Source: an uncultured Actinomycetes bacterium
GTDB taxonomy: Bacteria > Actinomycetota > Actinomycetes > Nanopelagicales > Nanopelagicaceae
DNA length: 21,335 nt
Direction: 5' to 3'
Assembly: GCA_903852955.1 (NCBI GenBank)
Contig: CAINSH010000014.1
Span: forward strand, 1-21,335
Part shown: piece by piece, positions 1 through 6,028 of the stretch
How positions within the stretch are numbered: position 1 is the stretch's first letter
How the letters are laid out: every line of letters begins with the position of its first letter
The notes under the pieces: model-generated
Database searches by the model: none
What the model saw: only the letters and a program-made list of their open reading frames with translations
What the model was told of the DNA's origin: nothing
Position numbers and translations under genes: made by a program

Positions 1-195
1 ATCCATAGACTGACCGTCACAAACGCTAAGAAAGTGCGAGTGGATGTCGGTGGTCCAATTGTTGGTGGCGCTCGAATCTCAACAAAATTGAAGGCTGGCT
101 TACCATCTGGAAGGTATCTAGTTTCTTACAGGATTGTTTCGGAGGACGGTCATCCTGTGTCGGGTAGCTACTCATTTACATATAAACCCAAGTGA
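1..195 (+). CDS. CopC-like copper-binding protein, C-terminal fragment
   Basis: Frame 1 is open from the window edge to a TGA at 193-195 and gives 64 residues; the start lies outside the window. The fragment ends in a stretch reading Y-R-I-V-S-E-D-G-H-P-V-S-G-S-Y-S-F-T, which is the hallmark C-terminal strand region of the CopC/YobA/PcoC family of extracytoplasmic copper-binding beta-barrel proteins (consensus WRVVSxDGHPVxGxxxF). CopC proteins bind Cu(I) or Cu(II) and often sit beside CopD membrane proteins. No membrane segment follows the domain, so this fragment ends right after the barrel. The copper ligands near the N-terminus cannot be seen. A role in supplying copper to the CODH encoded 6 kb away is possible but not supported by anything except proximity. 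Confidence 0.75.
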   Translation: MHRLTVTNAKKVRVDVGGPIVGGARISTKLKAGLPSGRYLVSYRIVSEDGHPVSGSYSFTYKPK

Positions 196-203
196 GTATT
201 AAC

Positions 204-216
204 AAGCCTCCGGCTT
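204..216 (+). terminator. Possible weak hairpin after the copC-like gene
   Basis: AAGCC (204-208), a TCC loop and GGCTT (212-216) form a 5-bp hairpin nine bases after the stop. A second small stem, TAGAG (218-222) with CTCTA (231-235), follows. Neither is followed by a T-run, so this would be a poor intrinsic terminator. Confidence 0.25.
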
Positions 217-243
217 ATAGAGTGAGCCTTCTCTAGCCTAATG

Positions 244-272
244 TTGCATTAATACTACATAGCATATATGCT
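244..272 (+). promoter_or_regulatory. Putative promoter of the XRE regulator gene
   Basis: TTGCAT (244-249) and TATGCT (267-272) are separated by 17 bases, the ideal spacing for a housekeeping sigma factor promoter. Transcription would begin about 279-280, on the ATG at 280, giving a leaderless mRNA. There is no Shine-Dalgarno sequence before that ATG, which agrees. The -10 box lies inside a 16-bp palindrome. Confidence 0.4.
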
Positions 273-274
273 AT
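259..274. promoter_or_regulatory. 16-bp perfect palindrome, candidate operator of the XRE regulator
   Basis: ATAGCATATATGCTAT (259-274) is a perfect inverted repeat without spacer. It covers the proposed -10 box and lies just upstream of the gene for a small helix-turn-helix protein. Binding there would block RNA polymerase, so autorepression is the natural reading. The palindrome is AT-rich, so chance cannot be ruled out. Confidence 0.4.
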
Positions 275-279
275 TTCCT

Positions 280-513
280 ATGAGTCGCAATCCTGAAGAG
301 CCGGTATATAACCGCATCGAAGAAGCACGTGCCGCCTTAGGGCTATCTAGACAGGATCTTGCTGATAAAGCTGGCGTGCACTACCAAACCATTGGTTACT
401 TAGAGCGTGAAGAATATAGCCCCTCACTTGTTCTGGCAATCCGTATAGCTAAGTCACTAAATCAAGAAGTATCAGATCTGTTTTCACTCTCCCCATTCAA
501 GAAAGGAAAGTAA
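280..513 (+). CDS. XRE/Cro-type helix-turn-helix regulator
   Basis: A 77-residue protein made almost entirely of one XRE/Cro helix-turn-helix domain: the stretch L-G-L-S-R-Q-D-L-A-D-K-A-G-V-H-Y-Q-T-I-G-Y-L-E-R holds the HTH, followed by the helices ending N-Q-E-V-S-D-L-F that are typical of the YozG/YgzD-like short regulators. It probably binds DNA as a dimer. I chose the ATG at 280 because a promoter-like pair places the transcript start on it; the in-frame ATG at 268 (four more residues) lies inside the putative operator palindrome. The next gene begins 2 bases after the stop, so the two are co-transcribed. This regulator-plus-membrane-protein pairing is common in bacteria, and the regulated signal is generally unknown. 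Confidence 0.85.
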   Translation: MSRNPEEPVYNRIEEARAALGLSRQDLADKAGVHYQTIGYLEREEYSPSLVLAIRIAKSLNQEVSDLFSLSPFKKGK

Positions 514-515
514 GG

Positions 516-1061
516 ATGTCGAAGAAGAACAAGTTTTATTGGTTTGAGGGCGTTACTGAAAAAGGAGTGAAATCTTTACTAACCGACGAGAATTCAAAAT
601 ACGGCTGGCTTCGACCTCAGCGAAATCGCAGAGTTCTAGTTGCCCTGATGGTCATGGGCCTAATTGCAGTGGCAATGGGTAGTTACTGGCCAACTTTGAA
701 AACCAATATGAACTTAACTGATGGTACTTCAGTAGTTATCTATAGCGTGACAGCGATATTTGTAATCTTTGCTGTTCTTGGTGGCTACTCGCTCTTGCGT
801 ATCAGCGTGAGGTCTATTGCAGATGCACCAGATGAGCTACTAGATGAGCGCCAAATAAAGGTTCGCAATACTTCGATTCGATTTGCCTACTATGCAATGG
901 GCTATGTAGTCCTAGGACTTTTATCGTTAATGTTTTTCGGTCCAGAATTAAAGATGTTTCAACCAGAAGGTAATGATGGAAGCTATCTAATGATTGCCAC
1001 CTTGTTTGCTTATGCCTCAATGCCTTCCATGGTTATGGCTTGGCGGGAACGGGATATCTGA
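516..1061 (+). CDS. Four-helix membrane protein paired with the XRE regulator
   Basis: A 181-residue integral membrane protein with hydrophobic segments at about residues 40-58, 73-93, 121-142 and 156-175. Between helices 2 and 3 lies D-E-R-Q (110-113) in the context D-E-L-L-D-E-R-Q-I-K-V-R-N-T, which resembles the conserved cytoplasmic loop of DUF2178/DUF3796-like membrane proteins that are usually encoded beside a short XRE regulator. The start has a Shine-Dalgarno sequence (AAGGAAAG, about 503-510), in contrast to the leaderless-looking regulator gene before it. Function is unknown; a membrane stress or signal-sensing role is a guess. The family assignment rests on pattern recognition only. 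Confidence 0.7.
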   Translation: MSKKNKFYWFEGVTEKGVKSLLTDENSKYGWLRPQRNRRVLVALMVMGLIAVAMGSYWPTLKTNMNLTDGTSVVIYSVTAIFVIFAVLGGYSLLRISVRSIADAPDELLDERQIKVRNTSIRFAYYAMGYVVLGLLSLMFFGPELKMFQPEGNDGSYLMIATLFAYASMPSMVMAWRERDI

Positions 1062-1119
1062 TCCGGCTAGTAGGGCGGCTCTTCTTTATTTTCCCAAACA
1101 AATAACTTAAGATTTGAGA

Positions 1120-1629
1120 ATGACAATCGCTTTAGATCGACTCTTGCGCCACATGGCTTGGGCAAATCAAAAAACTTTGGCCCACCTACAAACAATTCCA
1201 GAGGATGGCCTTAAAGCATTTGCTACAAATCCTGAGTGGTTTGTTGCAGAAATTATCCACCACATAGTTGATTCTGCCGATCACTATGCATTTCGCATTA
1301 GTGGGATTCCTGCGTTGACCAATCCAGGTGAGCCTTGCATCGATGATGTAAAACAAATCTCAGATTTATCGCGGTTAAAAGAACAAGCTGCAAACGTGGA
1401 TAGCGCTCTGCTTGAGTGTGTGAAATTAGATGACATTCAAATCGAATATGAAAATTACGAAGGCAAAATGGTGAAAAGGTGGCGATCCACAATTCTTTCG
1501 CAGGCTATCCATCACGCCACTGAGCATCGGGCTCAGATTGCTTCAGCCCTAGAAGCTAAGGGATTCAAGCCGGTAGACCTTGATGAACTAGATCTATGGG
1601 CTTTTGAGATTGAAACCGAATCTAAGTAA
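1120..1629 (+). CDS. DinB-like four-helix-bundle protein
   Basis: A 169-residue soluble protein. The N-terminal helix (L-L-R-H-M-A-W-A-N-Q-K-T-L), a His-rich second helix (H-H-I-V-D-S-A-D-H-Y) and a C-terminal helix with I-H-H-A-T-E-H-R-A-Q-I match the layout of DinB/YfiT-type proteins, in which three histidines bind a divalent metal. Members include thiol-dependent transferases and many uncharacterised proteins, so the substrate cannot be stated. I placed the start at the ATG at 1120; a TTG at 1114 would add two residues, and neither has a clear ribosome binding site. It stands alone, with 58 bases before and 61 after, and shows no link to the Moco genes downstream. Confidence 0.75.
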   Translation: MTIALDRLLRHMAWANQKTLAHLQTIPEDGLKAFATNPEWFVAEIIHHIVDSADHYAFRISGIPALTNPGEPCIDDVKQISDLSRLKEQAANVDSALLECVKLDDIQIEYENYEGKMVKRWRSTILSQAIHHATEHRAQIASALEAKGFKPVDLDELDLWAFEIETESK

Positions 1630-1678
1630 ATAGCGGCCTAGGCGAATATCCCGACTCTCGAAATTCTTCATCTACCTC

Positions 1679-1684
1679 TACAAT
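1679..1684 (+). promoter_or_regulatory. -10 box for a leaderless transcript of the first XdhC-family gene
   Basis: TACAAT (5 of 6 matches to TATAAT) is followed by six bases and then the ATG at 1691. No Shine-Dalgarno sequence is present. No convincing -35 box lies 16 to 18 bases upstream. Confidence 0.4.
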
Positions 1685-1690
1685 CGCGGG

Positions 1691-2599
1691 ATGTACGAAA
1701 TCGCATTAAGCGTTAACGCTTGTGTAGGCAGCAATACACGCGCCGATGTTGCATGGTTGGTTTCTTCAACTGAATCAATTGTTCCTATGAGCTTTGATGC
1801 AATTGCAATCACCCCTGGTGGCGGCAAAATTGGAAATCTTGTTAATTCGGCTTTTGATGGCCCGCTCATCGAACAAGCAACTCGCAAACTTCCAGCAGGT
1901 CGCATAATTACCCGAGTTGTAACCGATTTTGAATCAGTAATGTCTAATTTACCTGCAGGGACGACTTTAAAATTTGCTGTTTTACCATCTGATGCAATTG
2001 AAAATGGAATCTGGCAATCATTTTTAGATCGAGAATCAATTGCAATTGTCTGTCATCTCAATGGCGATGAAATTGTTAGGTCTGAATACTTTACTTCAGT
2101 CACAATAATTGCCGCAGACCCAGAGATTGCAGAAGAATTTAGCAAGAATAAATCTATGACCTTAGATCTAGGCGATCGCATTGTGACTATTTATCATCCA
2201 GTTACAAAGTTAGTAATCGCAGGAGCCGGACCAATTGCTGATGCACTTGAAAAGGCTGCACGTGGTCTGGGATGGAATGTTTCAGTCGATCCTCGTCCTT
2301 CAATATTTTCAGGACTCACTGCAACTTTGTCACCAATGGATTGTGCAGTAATTATGGGACACGAAGTGGAGAGTTCAAGTAACTGTCTTAAATACGCACT
2401 TGAAAGCAAGGCTGGATATATCGGCGCACTGGGCTCGAAAAAAATGCAAGAAAATCGTGAAGATTGGCTCAATTATCGTGACATTACAGATATTTCACGG
2501 GTGCATGGGCCTGCTGGTTTTGATATCGGCGCGACTACTCCTGATGAAATAGCAATCTCAATCTTGGCCGAAGCCATTGCAACCTTGAAGGGCGTTTAA
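1691..2599 (+). CDS. Divergent XdhC/CoxI-family Moco maturation protein
   Basis: A 302-residue protein. The C-terminal half is a clear XdhC Rossmann domain: L-V-I-A-G-A-G-P-I-A-D-A-L (nucleotide-binding loop), G-Y-I-G-A-L-G-S-K-K, and the family signature G-P-A-G-F-D-I-G-A-T-T-P-D-E-I-A-I-S-I-L-A-E. XdhC proteins bind the finished cofactor, help its sulfuration and deliver it to xanthine dehydrogenase or CODH-type apoenzymes. The N-terminal domain is divergent: where relatives read G-S-x-S-G-G-C-V-E, this protein reads G-K-I-G-N-L-V-N-S-A-F-D-G-P-L, without the cysteine. It is therefore unlikely to do exactly the same chemistry as the other two XdhC-family proteins in this window. It is followed within 7 bases by a small membrane ORF and then moeA, forming a probable three-gene operon. 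Confidence 0.8.
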   Translation: MYEIALSVNACVGSNTRADVAWLVSSTESIVPMSFDAIAITPGGGKIGNLVNSAFDGPLIEQATRKLPAGRIITRVVTDFESVMSNLPAGTTLKFAVLPSDAIENGIWQSFLDRESIAIVCHLNGDEIVRSEYFTSVTIIAADPEIAEEFSKNKSMTLDLGDRIVTIYHPVTKLVIAGAGPIADALEKAARGLGWNVSVDPRPSIFSGLTATLSPMDCAVIMGHEVESSSNCLKYALESKAGYIGALGSKKMQENREDWLNYRDITDISRVHGPAGFDIGATTPDEIAISILAEAIATLKGV

Positions 2600-2606
2600 A
2601 TCCATA

Positions 2607-2765
2607 ATGAATATGTATCACACCGTTTCAGATCGCCTAGAAATGAATATTATGTGGATAGTCATGAGCGTGATGTTTGTATTTGATATAGCAATGATTT
2701 ATTACCATGTAATCATGCATGAGCGAGTAAAAAATCTCGAAGCGCAGTTAAAGAACAAGGACTAA
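2607..2765 (+). CDS. 52-residue single-pass membrane protein upstream of moeA
   Basis: An open frame from ATG 2607 to TAA 2763-2765 encodes 52 residues. It has a polar N-terminus, one hydrophobic helix (about residues 14-38, rich in Met, Ile and Val: I-M-W-I-V-M-S-V-M-F-V-F-D-I-A-M-I) and a charged C-terminal helix (H-E-R-V-K-N-L-E-A-Q-L-K-N-K-D), the normal form of a small single-pass protein with a cytoplasmic coil. It fills the space between the XdhC-family gene and moeA; the moeA ribosome binding site lies over its stop codon, which points to translational coupling. Its own ribosome site is weak (GAAGGG at 2586-2591, 15 bases away); an in-frame ATG at 2613 is an alternative. No homologue is recognised. 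Confidence 0.55.
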   Translation: MNMYHTVSDRLEMNIMWIVMSVMFVFDIAMIYYHVIMHERVKNLEAQLKNKD

Positions 2766-2770
2766 AACTC

Positions 2771-3934
2771 GTGCGCGAAGGTTCGTGGGATCAGGCTTGT
2801 GCACTTGCGTCGCAGAGTTTTATGCCTCTGCATTCGCAAACAGTCTCGCTTGCGGATTCAATAGATAGGTATCTTTCCCAGGACGTTCTATCACTTTGTG
2901 ATTTACCGGCTTTTGAAACATCTGCAATGGATGGTTGGGCCGTTTCGGGTGATGGTCCATGGAAACTTATCGGTGAGGTGGCTACAGGTAAGACTTCTGC
3001 AGAAGTACTTCACTACGGACAATGTCTAGCTATTGCTACTGGCGGTGTAATCCCAGCTGGAACAACTTCTGTCATTCCGTGGGAGAGCGCTGTAGAAAAA
3101 GATGGTCAGGTTTCTGGAGAAATTGACCTTGGAGCAAATATTCGGCCCGCAGGCATGGAGAGCAAGAAAGATGATGTACTGGCAAAAGCTGGAACGCGAG
3201 TTTCCCCACCTATGGCCGGACTTTTTGCCGCAGCAGGACATGACGCCATCAATGTCATCGCCCAACCTCGTGTAGCAATATTTTTCTTAGGCGATGAACT
3301 TATTCACTCTGGAATCCCAGTAGGCGGTGCGATTCGTGATGCACTTGGACCTCAATTACCAGCAGTTCTAAGGAAAATGGGCTGCACAATTTCTTCGTTT
3401 CAATTTGTCAAAGATGATCTCTCTGTTCTTAATTCTGAAATTGCAAAAACGTTGGACTCTGTTGACCTGGTTATCACTACAGGTGGCACTGCCGATGGAC
3501 CAAGAGATTTCGTTAAACCGGCGCTTAAGAATCTGGATGCGGAAATGATTATTGATTGCGTCAAAGTGCGCCCTGGCTATCATGTTCTTCTTGCTCGTGT
3601 TTCACATCAGGCACGAGAAATCGCGTTTCTTGCACTTCCCGGAAATCCACAGTCCGCACTTGCCGCCCTCTATTCATTTGGAAATCCACTTATTAAATCT
3701 TTTCTCGGGGCTTCACAAGATCAGTTGGCAGAAGTTGAAATTACTACCGCGCTTACAACACCTGAAGGATTCTCGCGTTTAGTACCAGGCACTATCAACG
3801 CAAAAGAATTCACACCTACTGCTTATTTAGGTTCAGCTATGTTGCGTGGTGTTGCACATGCTCAAGGTTTTGCATTGATTAGTCCGGGTGTAAATCAAGC
3901 AGGTTCGACCGCGCATTGGATTGCATTTAACTAA
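2771..3934 (+). CDS. moeA: MoeA, molybdopterin molybdotransferase
   Basis: A 387-residue protein of normal MoeA length. MoeA inserts molybdate into adenylylated molybdopterin in the cytoplasm, releasing AMP. Visible family marks are T-S-A-M-D-G-W-A-V (50-58, usually SAMDGYAV), L-G-D-E-L-I-H-S-G (usually TGDEL), T-T-G-G-T-A-D-G-P-R-D-F-V (236-248, usually TSGGVSVGxxDFV) and L-P-G-N-P-Q-S-A (289-296). The C-terminal domain IV is present. The GTG start at 2771 is preceded by AAGGA (2757-2761) at good spacing. The substitution of the usual VSVGD-type loop by TADGP is mild divergence. Its stop overlaps the convergent xdhC-family gene by 8 bases. Confidence 0.92.
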   Translation: MREGSWDQACALASQSFMPLHSQTVSLADSIDRYLSQDVLSLCDLPAFETSAMDGWAVSGDGPWKLIGEVATGKTSAEVLHYGQCLAIATGGVIPAGTTSVIPWESAVEKDGQVSGEIDLGANIRPAGMESKKDDVLAKAGTRVSPPMAGLFAAAGHDAINVIAQPRVAIFFLGDELIHSGIPVGGAIRDALGPQLPAVLRKMGCTISSFQFVKDDLSVLNSEIAKTLDSVDLVITTGGTADGPRDFVKPALKNLDAEMIIDCVKVRPGYHVLLARVSHQAREIAFLALPGNPQSALAALYSFGNPLIKSFLGASQDQLAEVEITTALTTPEGFSRLVPGTINAKEFTPTAYLGSAMLRGVAHAQGFALISPGVNQAGSTAHWIAFN

Positions 3935-5063
3935 TAACTGGCGCCGGTTCATCTTCGCTGGCAAGGGATGATTTGTGAATTGCTTGATTACCCTTTGTAA
4001 GTGGCTGATTTGTCCCACCCACTTGATTCGAGATAATTTCAGCGGCAATTGAAATTGCAGTCTCTTCTGGTGTTCGCCCACCAAGATCTAAACCAATCGG
4101 AGATTTGAGCTTTGCAAGTTCTGCATCAGTCATTCCAATTTCTTTAAGTCGCAAGAGTCGGTCTTCATGGGTTCGCCTGCTACCCATGGCACCCACATAC
4201 CCCGCGTTTGTGCGAAGTGCGATTTCTAGCACGGGCACATCAAATTTAGGATCGTGAGTAAGCACGCAAATTACGGTGCTCTCATCAACTTCAATCGTTG
4301 GCAGAAAGCGGTGAGGCCAATCAATAATGACTTCATCTGCATCTGGGAAACGGCGCTTAGTGGCAAAGAGTGCCCGAGCGTCGCAAACTATGACGTAATA
4401 GCCCATAAATTTACCGATACGGGCAACTGCAGCAGCAAAATCAATAGCTCCGAAAATAATCATTCGAGGAGCTGGTGCGAATGATTCGACGAATACGGAA
4501 ACATCATCCATCCGGTTTTCACCATGTGGGCCAAGCTTTAATACCTTGGTAGTTCCGTGCATCAATAGCGCACGGGCACCTTCAATTGCAGCATGGTCTA
4601 ACTCTGAGTTGCCAAGGCTGCCTTTTGCCGCATTTTTTGTAAGAACAATTCGCGCACCGATGCCAGATTCTGCATGCACAAGAGTTGCAACACCAACTGC
4701 CTCTTTATCTTCAATCTTTGCTGCAATGTCAGCAAAGTCAGAGAATGTATTTTGATCTACATATTGAATATATAGCTCGATGGTTCCGCCACAAGTAAGT
4801 CCAACTGCGAAGGCATTGTCATCGCTAACGCCATATGTAACCGTTTGCGAAACCTTAGTTTTAAGAACTTCCAAAGAAACTTCATGGATTGCGCCTTCAA
4901 CACAACCACCTGAAACGCTTCCGATAACTTCGCCCGACTCTAGAACTGCCATTGCTGCGCCGACAGGACGAGGCGCAGAACTCCAAGTGCGAGTCACTGT
5001 GGCGAGTGCAAAAGGTTTATTTGAGTTAAAAGAAGGCAAAACCTCTTGAATGATTTCGCGCAT
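3927..5063 (-). CDS. XdhC/CoxF-family Moco maturation factor (canonical copy)
   Basis: A 378-residue protein with both XdhC domains intact. The N-terminal domain has A-L-A-T-V-T-R-T-W-S-S-A-P-R-P-V-G-A and G-S-V-S-G-G-C-V-E-G-A, including the conserved cysteine. The C-terminal Rossmann domain shows M-I-I-F-G-A-I-D-F-A-A-A-V-A (usually FGAGHVA), then G-Y-V-G-A-M-G-S-R-R and P-I-G-L-D-L-G-G-R-T-P-E-E-T-A-I-S-I-A-A-E. Such proteins hold and sulfurate the molybdenum cofactor before insertion into CODH or xanthine dehydrogenase. The frame stays open 20 codons further upstream, into mocA, but I chose the ATG at 5063-5061 because a TATACT box ends 7 bases before it on this strand. About 30 polar C-terminal residues extend past the domain. 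Confidence 0.85.
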   Translation of the reverse strand: MREIIQEVLPSFNSNKPFALATVTRTWSSAPRPVGAAMAVLESGEVIGSVSGGCVEGAIHEVSLEVLKTKVSQTVTYGVSDDNAFAVGLTCGGTIELYIQYVDQNTFSDFADIAAKIEDKEAVGVATLVHAESGIGARIVLTKNAAKGSLGNSELDHAAIEGARALLMHGTTKVLKLGPHGENRMDDVSVFVESFAPAPRMIIFGAIDFAAAVARIGKFMGYYVIVCDARALFATKRRFPDADEVIIDWPHRFLPTIEVDESTVICVLTHDPKFDVPVLEIALRTNAGYVGAMGSRRTHEDRLLRLKEIGMTDAELAKLKSPIGLDLGGRTPEETAISIAAEIISNQVGGTNQPLTKGNQAIHKSSLASEDEPAPVIS

Positions 5064-5079
5064 GACGTAAAGTATAGCG
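5064..5079. promoter_or_regulatory. Divergent overlapping promoters for xdhC-family gene and mocA
   Basis: Only 16 bases separate the two divergent ATGs. On the minus strand TATACT (5076-5071) is followed by 7 bases and the ATG at 5063. On the plus strand TAAAGT (5068-5073) is followed by 6 bases and the ATG at 5080. The two boxes share 5071-5073, so both transcripts would be leaderless and polymerases could not occupy both sites at once. Confidence 0.5.
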
Positions 5080-5640
5080 ATGCAAGTTGGAATTATCTTG
5101 GCGGCCGGATCTGGTTCACGCATGGGCGCACCAAAGGCAACCCTAGAAATTGACGGCGAACGTTTAATCGACAGAGCCGTATCGCTCTTTCATGGCGCAG
5201 GCATTAAAGATGTATGTGTAGTTCTTGGTGCATGGCAAGGATTAGTTCCAGATGCCGAAGTACTGATTAATCCTGATTGGGAAACCGGAATGGGTAGTTC
5301 ACTTCGAGTGGGACTTGATTATGTGGAAAAGCGTTCAGAGTTCACCGAAGCAATCATTACTTTGGTAGATCTGCCTGGGCTGACATCTGCGGCAATTCGC
5401 GCCGTTGCCGATTCTGCCCATGAGATTGTCATGGCAACTTTTAATTCAAAGCCAGGACACCCAGTTAAATTCGCCCGAAAATATTGGAAAGAGATTGCCC
5501 AAAGCGCCGATGGGGATGCAGGCGCCCGTAACTTTCTCAAAGGGCGAGACGATGTCACTAAAATTGCCCTCGAAAATCTTGCTATTGGAAAAGATATCGA
5601 TACCCCCGAAGATTTGGCCGGGTATTTAGGTCAAATTTAG
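5080..5640 (+). CDS. mocA: MocA-like molybdenum cofactor cytidylyltransferase
   Basis: A 186-residue nucleotidyltransferase. The N-terminal signature L-A-A-G-S-G-S-R-M-G-A-P-K (7-19) is of the MocA (CTP-using) rather than the MobA type (LAGGxxxRMG). Other marks are G-M-G-S-S-L-R-V-G-L (70-79), the metal-binding V-D-L-P-G-L (96-101), G-H-P (126-128), D-G-D-A-G-A-R (144-150) and D-I-D-T-P-E-D-L (172-179), all usual for this family. It would attach CMP to Mo-molybdopterin to give the cytosine dinucleotide cofactor used by CODH, which fits its position just before the cox operon. The ATG at 5080 starts immediately before the catalytic loop, leaving no room for a later start. Nucleotide specificity is inferred from the motif. 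Confidence 0.85.
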   Translation: MQVGIILAAGSGSRMGAPKATLEIDGERLIDRAVSLFHGAGIKDVCVVLGAWQGLVPDAEVLINPDWETGMGSSLRVGLDYVEKRSEFTEAIITLVDLPGLTSAAIRAVADSAHEIVMATFNSKPGHPVKFARKYWKEIAQSADGDAGARNFLKGRDDVTKIALENLAIGKDIDTPEDLAGYLGQI

Positions 5641-5766
5641 CTGGAATATTGAGGGTATAGCGGAGCTATAGCAGTTCAAACCGCCGTGGGTTTTAAATGC
5701 AAATCCCTTGCTGGTGCAAGGTTCGGGTGTTAAATTTCTCACCACTGCCGAGGAAGAGGAAGATCC
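5641..5766 (+). promoter_or_regulatory. Leader region of the cox operon with two small hairpins
   Basis: The 126 bases between mocA and the first cox-operon gene are long for this compact window. They hold TATAGC-GGA-GCTATA (5656-5670), which can form a 6-bp hairpin and also contains two TATAGC boxes, and CCTTGC-TGGT-GCAAGG (5706-5721), a perfect 6-bp stem with a 4-base loop. GGGTTT (5689-5694) could also pair with AAATCCC (5701-5707) with a bulge, which would compete with the second hairpin. A strong ribosome site (GAGGAAGAGGAAG) ends the region. I could not match it to a known riboswitch class. The promoter is not clear. Confidence 0.35.
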
Positions 5767-6000
5767 ATGTCTGTTGAATCAACTGGAAGCGAACGTGGAA
5801 CTCCACGTTTATTTGCACTCATCGAGAACTCACCAAAGACTGGTGACAGTCCAACTATTTGGGCTTGGCCACAAATTACAGAATTTTTAAAAGTTGCTAG
5901 TCAACCAGTGCAAGGTCCATGGCCTGCGCATCAAGAAGCACGACCAAATCCAGATGCAGATTCAATGCCAGTTGCAGTAAAAGACAATAAGAGCAAGTAA
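5767..6000 (+). CDS. 77-residue protein at the head of the cox operon, unknown
   Basis: A soluble, 77-residue protein with a good ribosome binding site (GAGGAAGAGGAAG before the ATG). It has no cysteine, no signal peptide and no membrane helix. The middle carries a Trp-rich motif I-W-A-W-P-Q-I-T-E-F-L-K, followed by a Pro-rich segment (Q-P-V-Q-G-P-W-P-A-H-Q-E) and a charged, probably disordered C-terminus. It ends 28 bases before coxM and is clearly in the same transcription unit. I do not recognise a family. Its first position in the operon suggests a CODH-related role, such as a small subunit, assembly partner or regulator, but this is inference from location only. Confidence 0.7.
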   Translation: MSVESTGSERGTPRLFALIENSPKTGDSPTIWAWPQITEFLKVASQPVQGPWPAHQEARPNPDADSMPVAVKDNKSK

Positions 6001-6028
6001 CCGAAAACTCACTCAGGAGAAATAAAAT

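Noticed and set aside
1..195. CopC-like fragment as the copper supplier of CODH.
   Set aside because: It lies almost 6 kb and several unrelated genes away from the cox operon, is incomplete here, and nothing but proximity connects them.
4780..5049. Open frame on the plus strand inside the xdhC-family gene.
   Set aside because: It is a shadow: the opposite strand encodes a well-conserved XdhC domain across the whole stretch, including the GGC motif.
5656..5670. TATAGC-GGA-GCTATA as an intrinsic terminator of mocA.
   Set aside because: The stem is AT-rich and no T-run follows; it is as likely to be promoter sequence.
5641..5766. Known riboswitch (Moco, cobalamin or TPP class) before the cox operon.
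   Set aside because: I could not find the conserved boxes of any of these classes; only generic small stems are visible.
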